DNA of 13,254 nucleotides from Thalassiosira profunda (Eukaryota; Bacillariophyta; Thalassiosirophyceae; Thalassiosirales; Thalassiosiraceae): the NCBI GenBank assembly GCA_036939355.1, contig JALLAP010000483.1, forward strand, positions 1-13,254, in the 5' to 3' direction. The translations under genes were made by a program, and so were the position numbers. Below are positions 1 through 7,502 of the stretch, piece by piece; positions within the stretch are counted from its first letter, which is position 1, and each line of letters opens with the position of its first letter. The notes below the pieces were generated by a model. The model was not told the origin of the DNA, did no database searches, and saw only the letters and a program-made list of their open reading frames with translations.

Positions 1-2
1 CC

Positions 3-146
3 AAGTTCACCTCCGAGTTTGGCAATTACAAGGCCGTTGTCATTGGGTACCAATATGGCACCTTTCCCGTGAACAAATATGCCCCCGTGAATTGTGCCGA
101 TGTGTTCGACGATAGCGGGCCATTCTGCGACGTGGACCACACTTGA
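3..146 (+). CDS. C-terminal fragment of an unrecognised protein
   Basis: The frame starting at base 3 is open from the window edge to a TGA at 144-146 and gives 47 residues. The other two forward frames hit stops earlier. The composition looks like real protein: aromatic and Asn/Gly-rich (NYKAVVIGYQYGTFPVNKY), followed by two cysteines 13 residues apart (C-A-DVFDDSGPF-C) and an acidic end. The Cys pair and Tyr/Asn richness would suit a secreted or extracellular enzyme, but that is inference. I do not recognise the family. The start and most of the gene lie outside the window. Confidence 0.5.
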   Translation, partial: KFTSEFGNYKAVVIGYQYGTFPVNKYAPVNCADVFDDSGPFCDVDHT

Positions 147-540
147 GTCGTTGCCAAACCTTAATGGGCATCGAACGTTGCACCCAGTGTGCTCTTCTGC
201 GCCAAACGGCGCTGTTGGAAGAGCTGCACCTTTATGTTAAAAAACACGTCGAGAGAGATAACTCTCAATAATTGTTCAGCATTGACCCGCCCATCCTCTT
301 CTCCGAAGTACCGCGGCTCACAAGCTCGTCGAACTTAACACGAACACCCCGCTGTGTGACTCGCGCGGGCCCAGTTGGAGAAGTTAGCCGCCCGTTCCTC
401 ATCCCCCGGCTTTTCCCAATCACCACCTTCTCGCACGAATCTCGCTGGGGCGCCGGAGGCATTCCAAGTGGCCCTCCAAGTGGCCGCAATGGCAGCATGA
501 GCCTCTCTATTCCAGCCACCCATGTGCGTACCCATACTTC

Positions 541-661
541 CTCCGCTTTAAATCCGCTGTGGCACACATCTTCTTTCCATTGGCAAGGATCCTCTGCCTC
601 CGCACCTCGTGGACGCCACCCCCTCCGACGCACCTCTCTCCTGCCTGCCTGTAGGTAGGTG
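541..661 (+). repeat. Direct repeat, copy 1
   Basis: It pairs with 738-850. Bases 580-641 are identical to 776-837 (62 bp, no mismatch). The flanking part 541-579 matches with a few substitutions and a 1-bp length difference (tttccattgg versus tttccttgg). The copy ends near a GTAGGTAGGT run. The 1-bp indel argues against a conserved coding frame across the whole repeat. Confidence 0.85.
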
Positions 662-737
662 CGGCTTCTTAGATTGACCTCTGGGCTGCAGAGCCTCATC
701 TATTGGATCGGTCTACGGTCTTCCAGCTCATAATTCG

Positions 738-850
738 CTCCGCTTCAATTCCGCCGCGGCACACATCTTCTTTCCTTGGCAAGGATCCTCTGCCTCCGCA
801 CCTCGTGGACGCCACCCCCTCCGACGCACCTCTCTCCGGCCTGTAGGTGT
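738..850 (+). repeat. Direct repeat, copy 2
   Basis: Second copy of the element at 541-661, offset by about 197 bp, same orientation. It has the identical 62-bp core at 776-837 followed by a shared gcctgtaggt. Weak similarity may extend upstream (gagcctc...ctatt near 499 and 691), which suggests the original duplication was longer and has diverged. Confidence 0.85.
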
Positions 851-1088
851 GTCCTCTGGTCGGCTCGCCTCCGTGACTCTTGGGCTTTGTGCTATCCAAC
901 CGGTGGACCCCCTCGCGACTTCCGGCTGCGCCGCGACGAGTCGTCCCTCTGCTCCTATGAAGCGGCCTGAGCGACAGGTAAGTATGCGTGTACCGTTCTG
1001 GTGGTTCTGCAAACGCCGCAGCGAAGTCGGATGATATCTCCACCGAAGTACCGGGGTGCGGGCGCGGGTGGTGCGCCCTCGTTTCTGC

Positions 1089-2483
1089 TTACGCCACATC
1101 GGCCGTGGCGATCGACGACCCCGCCTCGTCCGAATCGACAACGTACAGCCCCACGTGGTCCTCGTCGCAGTGATGTCCCGCCGCCGCCGCCATCCGGAGC
1201 GCGTCCCCCACTCCCCCCAGGGAGGCGCCGCAGAGGAATCGCTCGCTGAACGTCGCCAGCGACATCGCGTTGGACGCGCGGGATTTGGCGGTCCCCGAGG
1301 TGTCCTTTCTGTCCAATCTCCTGGTGTTGTCAGGGGCGCCGCTTTGAAGGGCCCTGGAACGCGCTGTTGCCAATTCACCCTCGGTGGGTGAGACAACGAC
1401 CTCCACGATTCGTCCGACTACATCATCTCTCTTTTCACTCTCCGACGGCGGTTGTGCGGGGTTGTTGAGGGATGCCATTAGGGACAACGTCGATGCCGCC
1501 CTCCGCAACATCTGCCCCAGCCCATTCACCGCGCGGGTGGAATCGTTCCCCCCGTCGTTCTTGCTGCCCTGGTATACCACCGAGGCTGGCGCAGATTTCG
1601 CACCGCCCCACTCGCTCTTGACGTAATATCGCGGTTTTATTGGGATGTGCTGGCCGACCGGTATGCTGGCGATCTCCACTCGTATTGACAGTGTGGCATT
1701 TTCAGCGAATGCCACATCATCTCCCACACTGCCGGAATTGCGGAATATGTCGCTGCTTTTGCGAGGACGCTTCAACCGTACCGGCAACGCCTCCGCCTTG
1801 CCCCCCGGCCTCTCATATTCAGGACCAGTTGTTGCAGCATCCTCATTCAACCGCAAGTGGGCGATGCCACAGCACGCACGCTGGGATTCCCCCGCAACGT
1901 CTCCACCTAGCGAATTGTCATCGTTTTCATCCAAATCATCCTCGTTACTTGCATGCTCCTCCGAACCACTTTCGTGTGCACAAGATGTGCACACCACGCA
2001 GAGGTGGATTTCAATAACATCCGGTGGCTGGGATCCATTTTCGGCTCGGTCTTCCGGCGGAGGCGCGGGCGGCAGCTCTATTTCCAAATGATGCGCCGCG
2101 CCCTCGACTTTCTCGGCGGGTATTCGTCGTTCGCCAGGGCCGTTGTTGTGGCTGCTATGAATTGGTTGGTGGCGCCATCGCAACGTGAACTCTTCTTCCC
2201 TATTGCAACTGTCACTCCCATCGCACCGTACTTCCGCCCCCTCCGACTCCACCGCGAGCATCCCGCCCTCCCCGTCGAACAGCGCCCGGTATTGCGACGA
2301 CGACACATGGGCCGCGCCCGGGGGGAAGGTGGTGCGGAATCCCGCCCAGCACGCTGCACAGACGCGGACGCCGTCTTCTTGCAAAATTGCTCCCTCCCCG
2401 CCACGCGGGCGACGGCGGCCCTCGAGCGAGAGGAGGGTGACGCGGAGCAGCCGTCGGGGCGGCTCCGCGGCGTCGGGCGGCAT
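1089..2483 (-). CDS. Unrecognised 464-aa acidic protein with two Cys clusters
   Basis: A continuous frame runs from ATG (2483-2481) to TAA (1091-1089). It is by far the longest frame in this interval. The N-terminus is basic (RRLLRV, then GRRRPRGG at about 22-29). It is followed by a CAAC pair at 42-45, C87/C93, a Pro-rich stretch (about 138-143), a CVVCTSC cluster at 162-168 and a strongly acidic Ser/Asp/Glu run (about 171-190). The C-terminal half has alternating hydrophobic stretches (TLSIRVEIASIPVGQHIPI) and Ser-rich linkers. The Cys pairs could bind zinc, but no classical finger spacing is evident. Codons 10-38 lie in a DNA block repeated at 5688-5773. It is divergent from the RING/MYND gene, with 417 bp between the starts. 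I do not recognise a family, and small introns near either end cannot be excluded. Confidence 0.65.
   Translation of the reverse strand: MPPDAAEPPRRLLRVTLLSLEGRRRPRGGEGAILQEDGVRVCAACWAGFRTTFPPGAAHVSSSQYRALFDGEGGMLAVESEGAEVRCDGSDSCNREEEFTLRWRHQPIHSSHNNGPGERRIPAEKVEGAAHHLEIELPPAPPPEDRAENGSQPPDVIEIHLCVVCTSCAHESGSEEHASNEDDLDENDDNSLGGDVAGESQRACCGIAHLRLNEDAATTGPEYERPGGKAEALPVRLKRPRKSSDIFRNSGSVGDDVAFAENATLSIRVEIASIPVGQHIPIKPRYYVKSEWGGAKSAPASVVYQGSKNDGGNDSTRAVNGLGQMLRRAASTLSLMASLNNPAQPPSESEKRDDVVGRIVEVVVSPTEGELATARSRALQSGAPDNTRRLDRKDTSGTAKSRASNAMSLATFSERFLCGASLGGVGDALRMAAAAGHHCDEDHVGLYVVDSDEAGSSIATADVA
1974..1994. repeat. 21-bp inverted repeat inside a coding region
   Basis: Arms GTGTGCACA and TGTGCACAC are perfect 9-bp complements around AGA. 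It lies in the codons for the CVVCTSCAH segment of the 464-aa gene. Its inner 17 bases (1977-1993) recur exactly at 8785-8801. Confidence 0.7.
2372..2457 (-). repeat. Divergent-junction repeat, block a, copy 1
   Basis: These 86 bp match 5688-5773 at 82 positions with no gap. On the minus strand it encodes residues about 10-38 of the 464-aa protein (RRLLRV...LQEDG). Of the four differences between copies, three change the amino acid in this frame (L/F, E/K, I/N), so protein constraint is not obvious. Confidence 0.9.
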
Positions 2484-2900
2484 GGTGCATGTGGAGCATG
2501 GACTGTATGGTACGATAGGAAGAAGAAGAGTGCACCACAGTTAGCTATTTTACGTAAGTACCAGATACCTATCTAACCTCTGCCCCGCCCAGCTCCCCCG
2601 CGCCTCAATCCAGCTCGTTGCTTGCCGTTGCCCGTGTTGCCGTTGGAGACCGAGGGCGGCTTTTGGCATCGGCGGAGAGCCATCAACAACAGCGGCAGGG
2701 CGTCGCTATCCTCTGCCCACGAGACAAAATCTTTGGTTGCCGTTGCATTGCCGAGTGGTCGAGGGGGGCTGGCACGCACCGTCGGAGAGCCACACGCAAT
2801 CTTCAGCACAACGGCCGCAGGGTGCGGAATTCTTGTTGTAGTTGTCCGTGTGGCGCAGATTGTTGACGAGCGGTAGGATTTTGTGGTGGTATTTTCAGCA
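2484..2900. promoter_or_regulatory. Divergent intergenic region (464-aa gene / RING-MYND gene)
   Basis: These 417 bp separate the ATGs of two genes transcribed away from each other, so both promoters should be here. No clear TATA box is seen. It contains block b of the duplicated junction (2663-2713). Short Arg/Pro-rich frames on both strands are judged non-coding. Confidence 0.55.
2663..2713 (+). repeat. Divergent-junction repeat, block b, copy 1
   Basis: These 51 bp match 5973-6023 at 48 positions. It lies about 190 bp upstream of the RING/MYND start; its partner lies about 160 bp upstream of the F-box start. It is 205 bp from block a here and 199 bp in the other copy. All three differences would change the amino acid in the best minus-strand frame (DxLPLLxMALRRCQ), which favours non-coding DNA. 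Confidence 0.9.
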
Positions 2901-3995
2901 ATGGCATCGGCCGGCGGGGCACGAAACGCAGCCGTCGTCGGCAGAGGCGACGATGTGGAGGGGGACGATGAGTGTCCTCTCTGCTTGGAGACTCTGCCGC
3001 CCTTTTGGGATATGGATCGTCGGGCATCTCTACCTTGTTGTGGCAAAGTGACATGCATGGACTGCGGTTATAAACGCCAAGAATTCCTCGACAGGGCCGC
3101 CGCTGAAGGGTCGTTTGGCAAGGAGGAAGAGCAGCTCCAAAACCATTGCTTCCTCTGCCGGGCCACAGTCCCCAAATCCGAAGTCGATTGTGCCAGAATG
3201 ATGCAGGAGAAATTTGAGAAGGGCCAACTGCCACTGAGCTTGCACTTCGTGCTAACATCGGACTACACCAATGGGCCAGGAGGAGTGGAGATTGACCTGA
3301 AAAGGAGCAATGAGGTTTTGATGGCCGGCGCGAACAAAGGAGACCCGCATTGCCAATTTTTCGTTGGCTACAGATATCGAGATGGCGTAGATGGCCTCCC
3401 ACAATCAGCAGCGGAAGCAAAGCGATGGTATCTCGCTGCGGCTGCACAGGGACACGCACTCGCCGAATTCGAACTGGCAGAAATGGCGAGGAAGGAGGGC
3501 AATGAGCCCGAGTTCTTGCGATATCTGAGGGGGTCGGCTTCGAAAGGCTACGTTGAGGCATGCTACAACCTGGGTATAATCTACTACGAAGGCATTCATG
3601 GTGTCCAGCAGTCGACAGAGGAGGCGATTCGTGTATTGAAACCAGCCGCAGAGAGGGGCAGGGATGCAGGTCCGATGGGCCTCCTCGGAACCATGATGTG
3701 CTCCCCGGTCCCTGGGATTTTGGATCACCCCACTTTCAATCCCAACTTCACGATGGGAATGCATTGGGTTCGGAGGGCGGCCGCGACTGGGGATGAGATC
3801 GGCATCACTCAATTGGCTTCCATCGAGGGGTGGGCCAGCAGAATCTGCTTCCGGTGCGGCAAGAAAGCGCCTCCAAACGAAACATTCTTGCGCTGCTCGA
3901 GATGCCGCACGGCTTGGTATTGCAGCAAGGACTGCCAGGTGCAGCACTGGAAGGAGGGAGGGGGGCACAAGCAGTTTTGCGTCAAGAGGAAATAG
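2901..3995 (+). CDS. RING-like / Sel1-repeat / MYND zinc-finger protein
   Basis: 364 aa, no intron needed. The frame is open a little further upstream from a GTG, but the first ATG is at 2901 with a good context (G at -3, G at +4). Residues 25-86 form a RING-like cysteine array: CPLC (25-28), CCGK (46-49), C52-x2-C55 and CFLC (83-86). This CCGK form is one I associate with diatom proteins. Residues about 140-260 hold Sel1-like helical repeats (AKRWYLAAAAQGHALAEFEL; YNLGIIYYEG...AAERG). Residues 316-360 are a full MYND finger: C316-x2-C319, C332-x2-C335, YC341-x3-C345, H349W and H356-x3-C360. MYND and Sel1 modules bind peptides and scaffold complexes; a RING would suggest E3 ligase activity, but the array is irregular (residues 56-82 separate C55 from C83), so that is unproven. 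It is convergent with the LRR gene, 133 bp apart. Confidence 0.9.
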   Translation: MASAGGARNAAVVGRGDDVEGDDECPLCLETLPPFWDMDRRASLPCCGKVTCMDCGYKRQEFLDRAAAEGSFGKEEEQLQNHCFLCRATVPKSEVDCARMMQEKFEKGQLPLSLHFVLTSDYTNGPGGVEIDLKRSNEVLMAGANKGDPHCQFFVGYRYRDGVDGLPQSAAEAKRWYLAAAAQGHALAEFELAEMARKEGNEPEFLRYLRGSASKGYVEACYNLGIIYYEGIHGVQQSTEEAIRVLKPAAERGRDAGPMGLLGTMMCSPVPGILDHPTFNPNFTMGMHWVRRAAATGDEIGITQLASIEGWASRICFRCGKKAPPNETFLRCSRCRTAWYCSKDCQVQHWKEGGGHKQFCVKRK

Positions 3996-4128
3996 ATGCA
4001 GATAGATTTTGAGTGCCTGACGAATAGCTAAGACGAGCCTGGGAACTAGTGTGAAGAGTTTCTTCTCAGGCAGCCTGGGGTAACTTTACAACCTTCTCAC
4101 TTCCTATGCATCCTACCTTAGTTGTTTA

Positions 4129-5586
4129 TCATTCTCGCTTCCTCTTCGGACAACTACCCACAGCCTTCTGTCCGTGCTTCAACTGTTTGTTCTCCGCCTT
4201 TAGCTGTTCCACCTCTGCCCTCAGTCTTTTGACTGACGACTCCAAATCCGCCACACGTGACCCCATCCTCATCCTCTCCGGGGAGGGGAAACCGAAGAGC
4301 TCGGGAATGTTCCAGCTTCTGACAACGCGGTAGAGTTTCTCAAAGCGCATGCGCGGGGAGTTGCAGTTGTCGTCGCGTGCAAACCAAGCAAGCACGCGAG
4401 GCATTAGTCTCGCATCCATTTGAAGCAGCTCCTGAAGATCGAATCTCCTGCCATCGAAATGAACTTTCCATACCTTCTGCCTCCCCGGAGAAATGCTGCG
4501 TGTGAGTTCGCCGTTGATGCCTATCAATCTTGCAAGCTCGGTGTCAACTTTGTCATCCGGAACGATCCTGAGCGTGTGATTCGAACAAAACGTGCTGTTG
4601 GTACTGCTCGTATTGCACACCAAATTCAGCGCATATTCCCAGCCAGTTTCGGTTATCGCATCATTGTCCGAAAGGCACAAATACTTCAACCTATCATTGC
4701 TCCTAAGCGCTTCCGCGAGGATGCGCATGCACTCGTCGTCAAGGGAATTTCTCCCAAGATATAGAGTTGTGATGAGCATGTCGTCCCTTGTCAAAAGAGA
4801 AGCGACAATCTCACATCCTTCCCGGCCAATGTTATTGCCGCCAAGACAAAGTGCCGTCACGTTGCGCATTCGGTTCAACCCTTGTGATATTTTTGCCCAA
4901 TTAATGCCATCCTTCACAAACATATTGTCGTTCAAGTCCAACCTCGACTCCGTATGCAGAGATATATTCCACGGTAGTGATGCAGATTCGCGCTGGAGGG
5001 TGAGCGTCAAGGGAAAGCTTCCCGGCTTCCGGAGCAAACCGGCGACGTGACGCCTTGCAGAATACTTGCTGTTGTCCAAGCCCCACTCCTTCGCCACTTT
5101 TGAGTTGATCCTGGCTACGATATCACCCGCTCGGATCCGCCCCCTCAGCGCATCCCGCAGAAGGTTGTCGTTGATCATGTCCAAACTAACGCGTCCGCGT
5201 CCTTCCTCCAAAGCGGGAAGATATTTTCGTCCCGTAGTCACAACCCTGTCCAGGTCCGCATCTCCCATGTTCTCCCAAACGGGCCAGTTATTATGGCCCT
5301 TCTCAGGCAAAAAGAGGGCACTCGCCTGCTGTTGGATCAGCTCGACAAAGAAGAAGAGCGTCGACCATTTTGCAAGTACCACAGGATTTTCCCCGTACAC
5401 AGAAATGGTCGCCTGCGACGACAGATTCAAACCGTGCCTCCTCCCCTCCTGATGCCCCAGTTCCACGGTGGCCACCTGGCAGCGTTCCTCGTGCGCTTGG
5501 GCAGAAGCGTGCAGATGAAATGAGACAAAGTTGCAAATATCGCACTGCCAACGAGCGGTCGCCCCCTCCACGATTTGCGAGACCAT
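4129..5586 (-). CDS. C2HC finger / PDZ-like / LRR / coiled-coil protein
   Basis: 485 aa from ATG (5586-5584) to TGA (4131-4129). Residues 15-36 form a C-x2-C-x13-H-x3-C finger (CDIC...HEERC), a C2HC variant of C2H2. Residues about 145-205 resemble a PDZ core: RAGDIVARINSKVA for the beta strands and HVAGLLRKPGSFPLTLTLQR for the last helix and strand; no clear GLGF carboxylate loop is visible. Residues about 215-330 are RNI-type leucine-rich repeats (LCLGGNNIGREGCEIVASLL; LYLGRNSLDDECMRILAEAL). An ELFGFPSPERMRM segment follows, then a 40-residue coiled coil (VADLESSVKRLRAEVEQLKA) with a basic end (PKRKRE). The arrangement suggests a scaffold or adaptor; no catalytic residues are seen. The ELFGFPS-coiled-coil ending resembles a multigene Thalassiosira group I recall. 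A 5' exon may exist (see 5684-5979). Confidence 0.87.
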   Translation of the reverse strand: MVSQIVEGATARWQCDICNFVSFHLHASAQAHEERCQVATVELGHQEGRRHGLNLSSQATISVYGENPVVLAKWSTLFFFVELIQQQASALFLPEKGHNNWPVWENMGDADLDRVVTTGRKYLPALEEGRGRVSLDMINDNLLRDALRGRIRAGDIVARINSKVAKEWGLDNSKYSARRHVAGLLRKPGSFPLTLTLQRESASLPWNISLHTESRLDLNDNMFVKDGINWAKISQGLNRMRNVTALCLGGNNIGREGCEIVASLLTRDDMLITTLYLGRNSLDDECMRILAEALRSNDRLKYLCLSDNDAITETGWEYALNLVCNTSSTNSTFCSNHTLRIVPDDKVDTELARLIGINGELTRSISPGRQKVWKVHFDGRRFDLQELLQMDARLMPRVLAWFARDDNCNSPRMRFEKLYRVVRSWNIPELFGFPSPERMRMGSRVADLESSVKRLRAEVEQLKAENKQLKHGQKAVGSCPKRKRE

Positions 5587-5596
5587 CTTGCACCAG

Positions 5597-5683
5597 CTAA
5601 GATGTGGCAGCAGAGCGCAGGGAGGTAGAGCGGCGGCGGAAGGAACAGGAATTCTTGGTGCAGCTGCTGGCCGGTCCGCCTAC
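5597..5683 (-). other. Possible 87-bp intron upstream of the LRR gene
   Basis: On the minus strand a GT (5683-5682, GCGTAGGCGG) follows the last codons of repeat block a. A pyrimidine-rich tract ends in ACATCTTAG (AG at 5598-5597), 10 bases before the LRR ATG. Removing these 87 bp joins LQEDD-A in frame to W-C-K-M-V-S, the LRR protein start. The donor is weak (GTAGGC), so this is a candidate only. Confidence 0.35.
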
Positions 5684-5979
5684 GCGTCGTCTTCTTGCAA
5701 ATTTGCTCCCTTCCCGCCGCGCGGGCGACGGCGGCCCTCGAGCGAGAAGAGGGTGACGCGGAGCAGCCGTCGGTGCCCGCGGGGGCGGGACAGCAGCAGG
5801 TAGGGCAGCACCGACCGGGGGTGGGTCAGGGTGGGTTGTGGGGTGTGGGGTCGGGTGTCGGACACAAATGTCCGAAACAGCTCAACCGGATAACCCGGAC
5901 AGATATGTACAATAGCACACAAGAAAAGACCGTGTTGCCCGCGGGTTGACTCTCCGGCCGGGCGGGGCGGGCTTGGCAT
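5684..5979 (-). CDS. Candidate 5' exon of the LRR gene
   Basis: The minus frame is open from ATG (5979-5977) to TAG just past the proposed donor at 5683. Its end (RRLLRVTLFSLEG...LQEDD) is the same peptide that forms residues 10-38 of the neighbouring 464-aa protein. Splicing at 5683/5597 keeps frame with the LRR protein. Against it: no ATG sits near the position matching the other gene's start, the upstream residues look like chance GC-rich translation (Pro/Thr-rich), and the ATG lies only about 205 bp from the F-box start. The alternative is that this is a non-coding relic of the duplicated junction. Confidence 0.3.
5688..5773 (-). repeat. Divergent-junction repeat, block a, copy 2
   Basis: 86 bp, 82 identical to 2372-2457, same orientation, no gap. 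It sits about 100 bp upstream of the LRR gene ATG, whereas copy 1 lies inside the coding region of its gene. Confidence 0.9.
5817..5855 (+). other. G-run cluster, candidate G-quadruplex
   Basis: Seven runs of three or more G lie in 39 bases on the + strand. The first 19 bases (GGGGGTGGGTCAGGGTGGG) meet the usual four-run pattern with loops of 1-3 bases. It lies in the divergent LRR/F-box junction between blocks a and b. No equivalent is seen in the other copy of the junction. Confidence 0.65.
5859..5874. repeat. 16-bp inverted repeat
   Basis: Perfect 6-bp arms CGGACA / TGTCCG around CAAA, directly after the G-run cluster and about 310 bp upstream of the F-box ATG. It could be an operator-like site or chance. 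Confidence 0.45.
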
Positions 5980-6023
5980 CGGCGGAGAGCCATCACCAAC
6001 AGCGGCAGGACGTCGTTATCCTC
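5973..6023 (+). repeat. Divergent-junction repeat, block b, copy 2
   Basis: 51 bp, 48 identical to 2663-2713. It lies upstream of the F-box-like gene, just as copy 1 lies upstream of the RING/MYND gene. The reading that continues on the + strand hits a stop soon after, so it is not part of the F-box coding sequence. Confidence 0.9.
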
Positions 6024-6183
6024 GACGGCAGCGACGTTTGGTAGGTTGGACGCGGAGGGCAGATTTGCGTTTCGTTCGTGCTTCGACCCACCACAACGAC
6101 AGCAAGACAGCGGCGTGGACCCCCTCCCTTGTCCACCCCAAAACACCGGGCAACGAAGACAGAAGACAGCGAAATTCTCAGCC

Positions 6184-7302
6184 ATGGCCGAGGGAGGAGC
6201 TGGGGGGCTGACGCTCCCGTCGGAGCTCCTCGAGCAAATGATGGCCTATCTCCCACTCCGCGATCTCTCCGCAATGGCGCTTGTGAGCAAGTCGACCCGC
6301 GCCTCCATCTCCATTGATATGGTGATGCTTGCGGCCGTGACGCGCACCGGGGACAGATTCAGCGCTAAAAAGAGCATGGAAGAGCTGGTGAGTATGCTCC
6401 CTCTGGTTTAGTTGCATCTCTGCCTATGGCAACGCTCACATCACGTGTCCATTCAATCTTTGCAGTACAAACTCACGTCGACGTACAAGATCCACATCCC
6501 CTCGCTCATGCGCTTGCTGCGTATTGCCACTGGCAACCAATGCGAATTCTGTTTCGAGCACCACACCTCCGTAGCGAAATGGGCGTTCGGGTCGTTTGCG
6601 TGCTGGAACTGTGTGGGGAACCGCCGCCGTATTAGCACAAAATGGGACAAGGCCTGGGTGCGGTACCGGGGGGATTACGCGAGGTACAATGCCATTCTCG
6701 ACCACCCTCGCAATGCACTGAGCAGGTTGTACGGGACGAAGCATTTCGTGTGGAAACAGCACCGTGTGGTCGCGGGGGAGAGGATTGGTCCCGTCATCGC
6801 CTGGCCGGACATCGATGCGGCGTGCACCTATTTGGCAGACACGGAGAATCCGAACCAGTACGAGACGAAGATTGACGAGTACCTTGCCGAACGTCTGAAT
6901 GCCCCGCGGGAAGAAGATTACAGCGAGTTCAACAATGCATATTTGGCGGCGAAGGCGGAGCTGGCGGCAAGGACGGAACGGGCCGCGAGGGAGAAGGCCG
7001 AGCGAAAACGTAAGAGGGAGGAGAACAAGGTCAAGCGGGAGGCCGAAAAGCTGGCAAAGGCCGAGCGCAAGCGGATTCGGGAGGCGGCAAAGCTTGAGAA
7101 AGAGGCGTTGAAAGCGGCTAAGAAGGAGGCCAAGGAAGGGGGCAAAAAGCCGGCTGCGAGTTCTGCCCCCCAGCCTGCCGGTCCCGTGCGACGCAGCCGC
7201 CGCAATGCGGGGAAAGGAGCTGCAGAGGTTCAGCCGGGGCCGGGGGAGAATGGCGCACCTCTTGAGAACGACGGAGACGCGAATGGGGAGGCCCAAGAGT
7301 AA
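6184..7302 (+). CDS. F-box-like protein with CxxC finger and basic coiled tail
   Basis: Two exons, 6184-6387 and 6466-7302, give 346 aa. ATG at 6184 has a strong context (cagccATGGCC). Residues about 10-45 look like an F-box (LPSELLEQMMAYLPLRDLSA). The intron falls after codon 68 in phase 0. Residues 94-117 carry C-x2-C-x16-C-x2-C (CEFC...CWNC), a likely zinc site, in a compact Trp-rich region. From about residue 225 the chain is a highly charged Lys/Arg/Glu/Ala helix (KRKREENKVKREAEKLAKAE), ending in a basic patch (RRSRRNAGK) and an acidic Gly/Glu tail. F-box proteins recruit substrates to SCF ubiquitin ligases through Skp1; that role is inferred. The basic tail would suit nuclear location. 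Divergent from the LRR gene, convergent with the secreted-protein gene. Confidence 0.88.
6388..6465 (+). other. 78-bp intron of the F-box-like gene
   Basis: Donor GTGAGT at 6388-6393 and acceptor ATCTTTGCAG ending at 6465 are near-consensus. The intron holds an in-frame TAG at 6409-6411. Splicing joins EEL to YKLTSTYK and removes the stop. Retention would give a 75-residue protein with only the F-box-like part. Confidence 0.9.
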
Positions 7303-7502
7303 AAGGAGAGCCTATGTCTTGGATGCGACAAAGCTGGTTGCGATGAGATACTGAGGTCCATCAATGCATTTTATGGGCCTATCCACACGAACACGACACA
7401 CATAGAAGCCAGAGACCAAGTAGTAGGTATATACAATTTTACACGACAATGCCGAGACTCTCTCTTCACTTCTGTACATCCACTCTTTCACACACACAAA
7501 TC
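7303..7502. other. Convergent 3' intergenic region
   Basis: 200 bp between the stops of the F-box-like gene (+) and the secreted-protein gene (-). It is more AT-rich than its flanks, as expected for two 3' UTRs. It holds a short CA-rich tract near 7490-7500. No open frame of note and no clear single polyadenylation signal. Confidence 0.4.

Larger units (their letters stand above)
147..1088. other. 942-bp intergenic stretch without a convincing gene
   Basis: It lies between the 3' ends of the partial gene (+) and the 464-aa gene (-), so it should hold two 3' UTRs. A small hairpin (GAGAG-ATAA-CTCTC, 253-266) lies about 110 bp after the first stop. Open frames here are short, Arg/Pro-rich, overlap each other on both strands and show no domain, so I read them as chance frames of GC-rich DNA. 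The notable content is the direct repeat annotated separately at 541-661 and 738-850. Confidence 0.5.

Noticed and set aside
265..699. 144-codon minus frame containing the repeat copy at 541-661
   Set aside because: It shares a peptide with the 728-1396 frame only because the DNA is repeated. A 1-bp indel between copies breaks the shared frame.
728..1396. 222-codon minus frame
   Set aside because: It overlaps the 3' end of the 464-aa gene in another frame and includes one copy of the direct repeat. The composition is Arg/Pro/Thr-rich and no domain is seen.
2573..3058. Minus frame with the MALRRCQ peptide, also seen at 5826-6185
   Set aside because: The shared peptide comes from block b. All three base differences between copies change the amino acid, and both frames run into sequence that is coding on the other strand or has no similarity, so protein coding is not supported.
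6436..7296. 286-codon minus frame opposite the F-box-like gene
   Set aside because: The + strand has a strong start context, a consensus intron, a zinc-site pattern and an F-box-like motif. The minus frame is Leu/Arg/Pro-rich without a domain.
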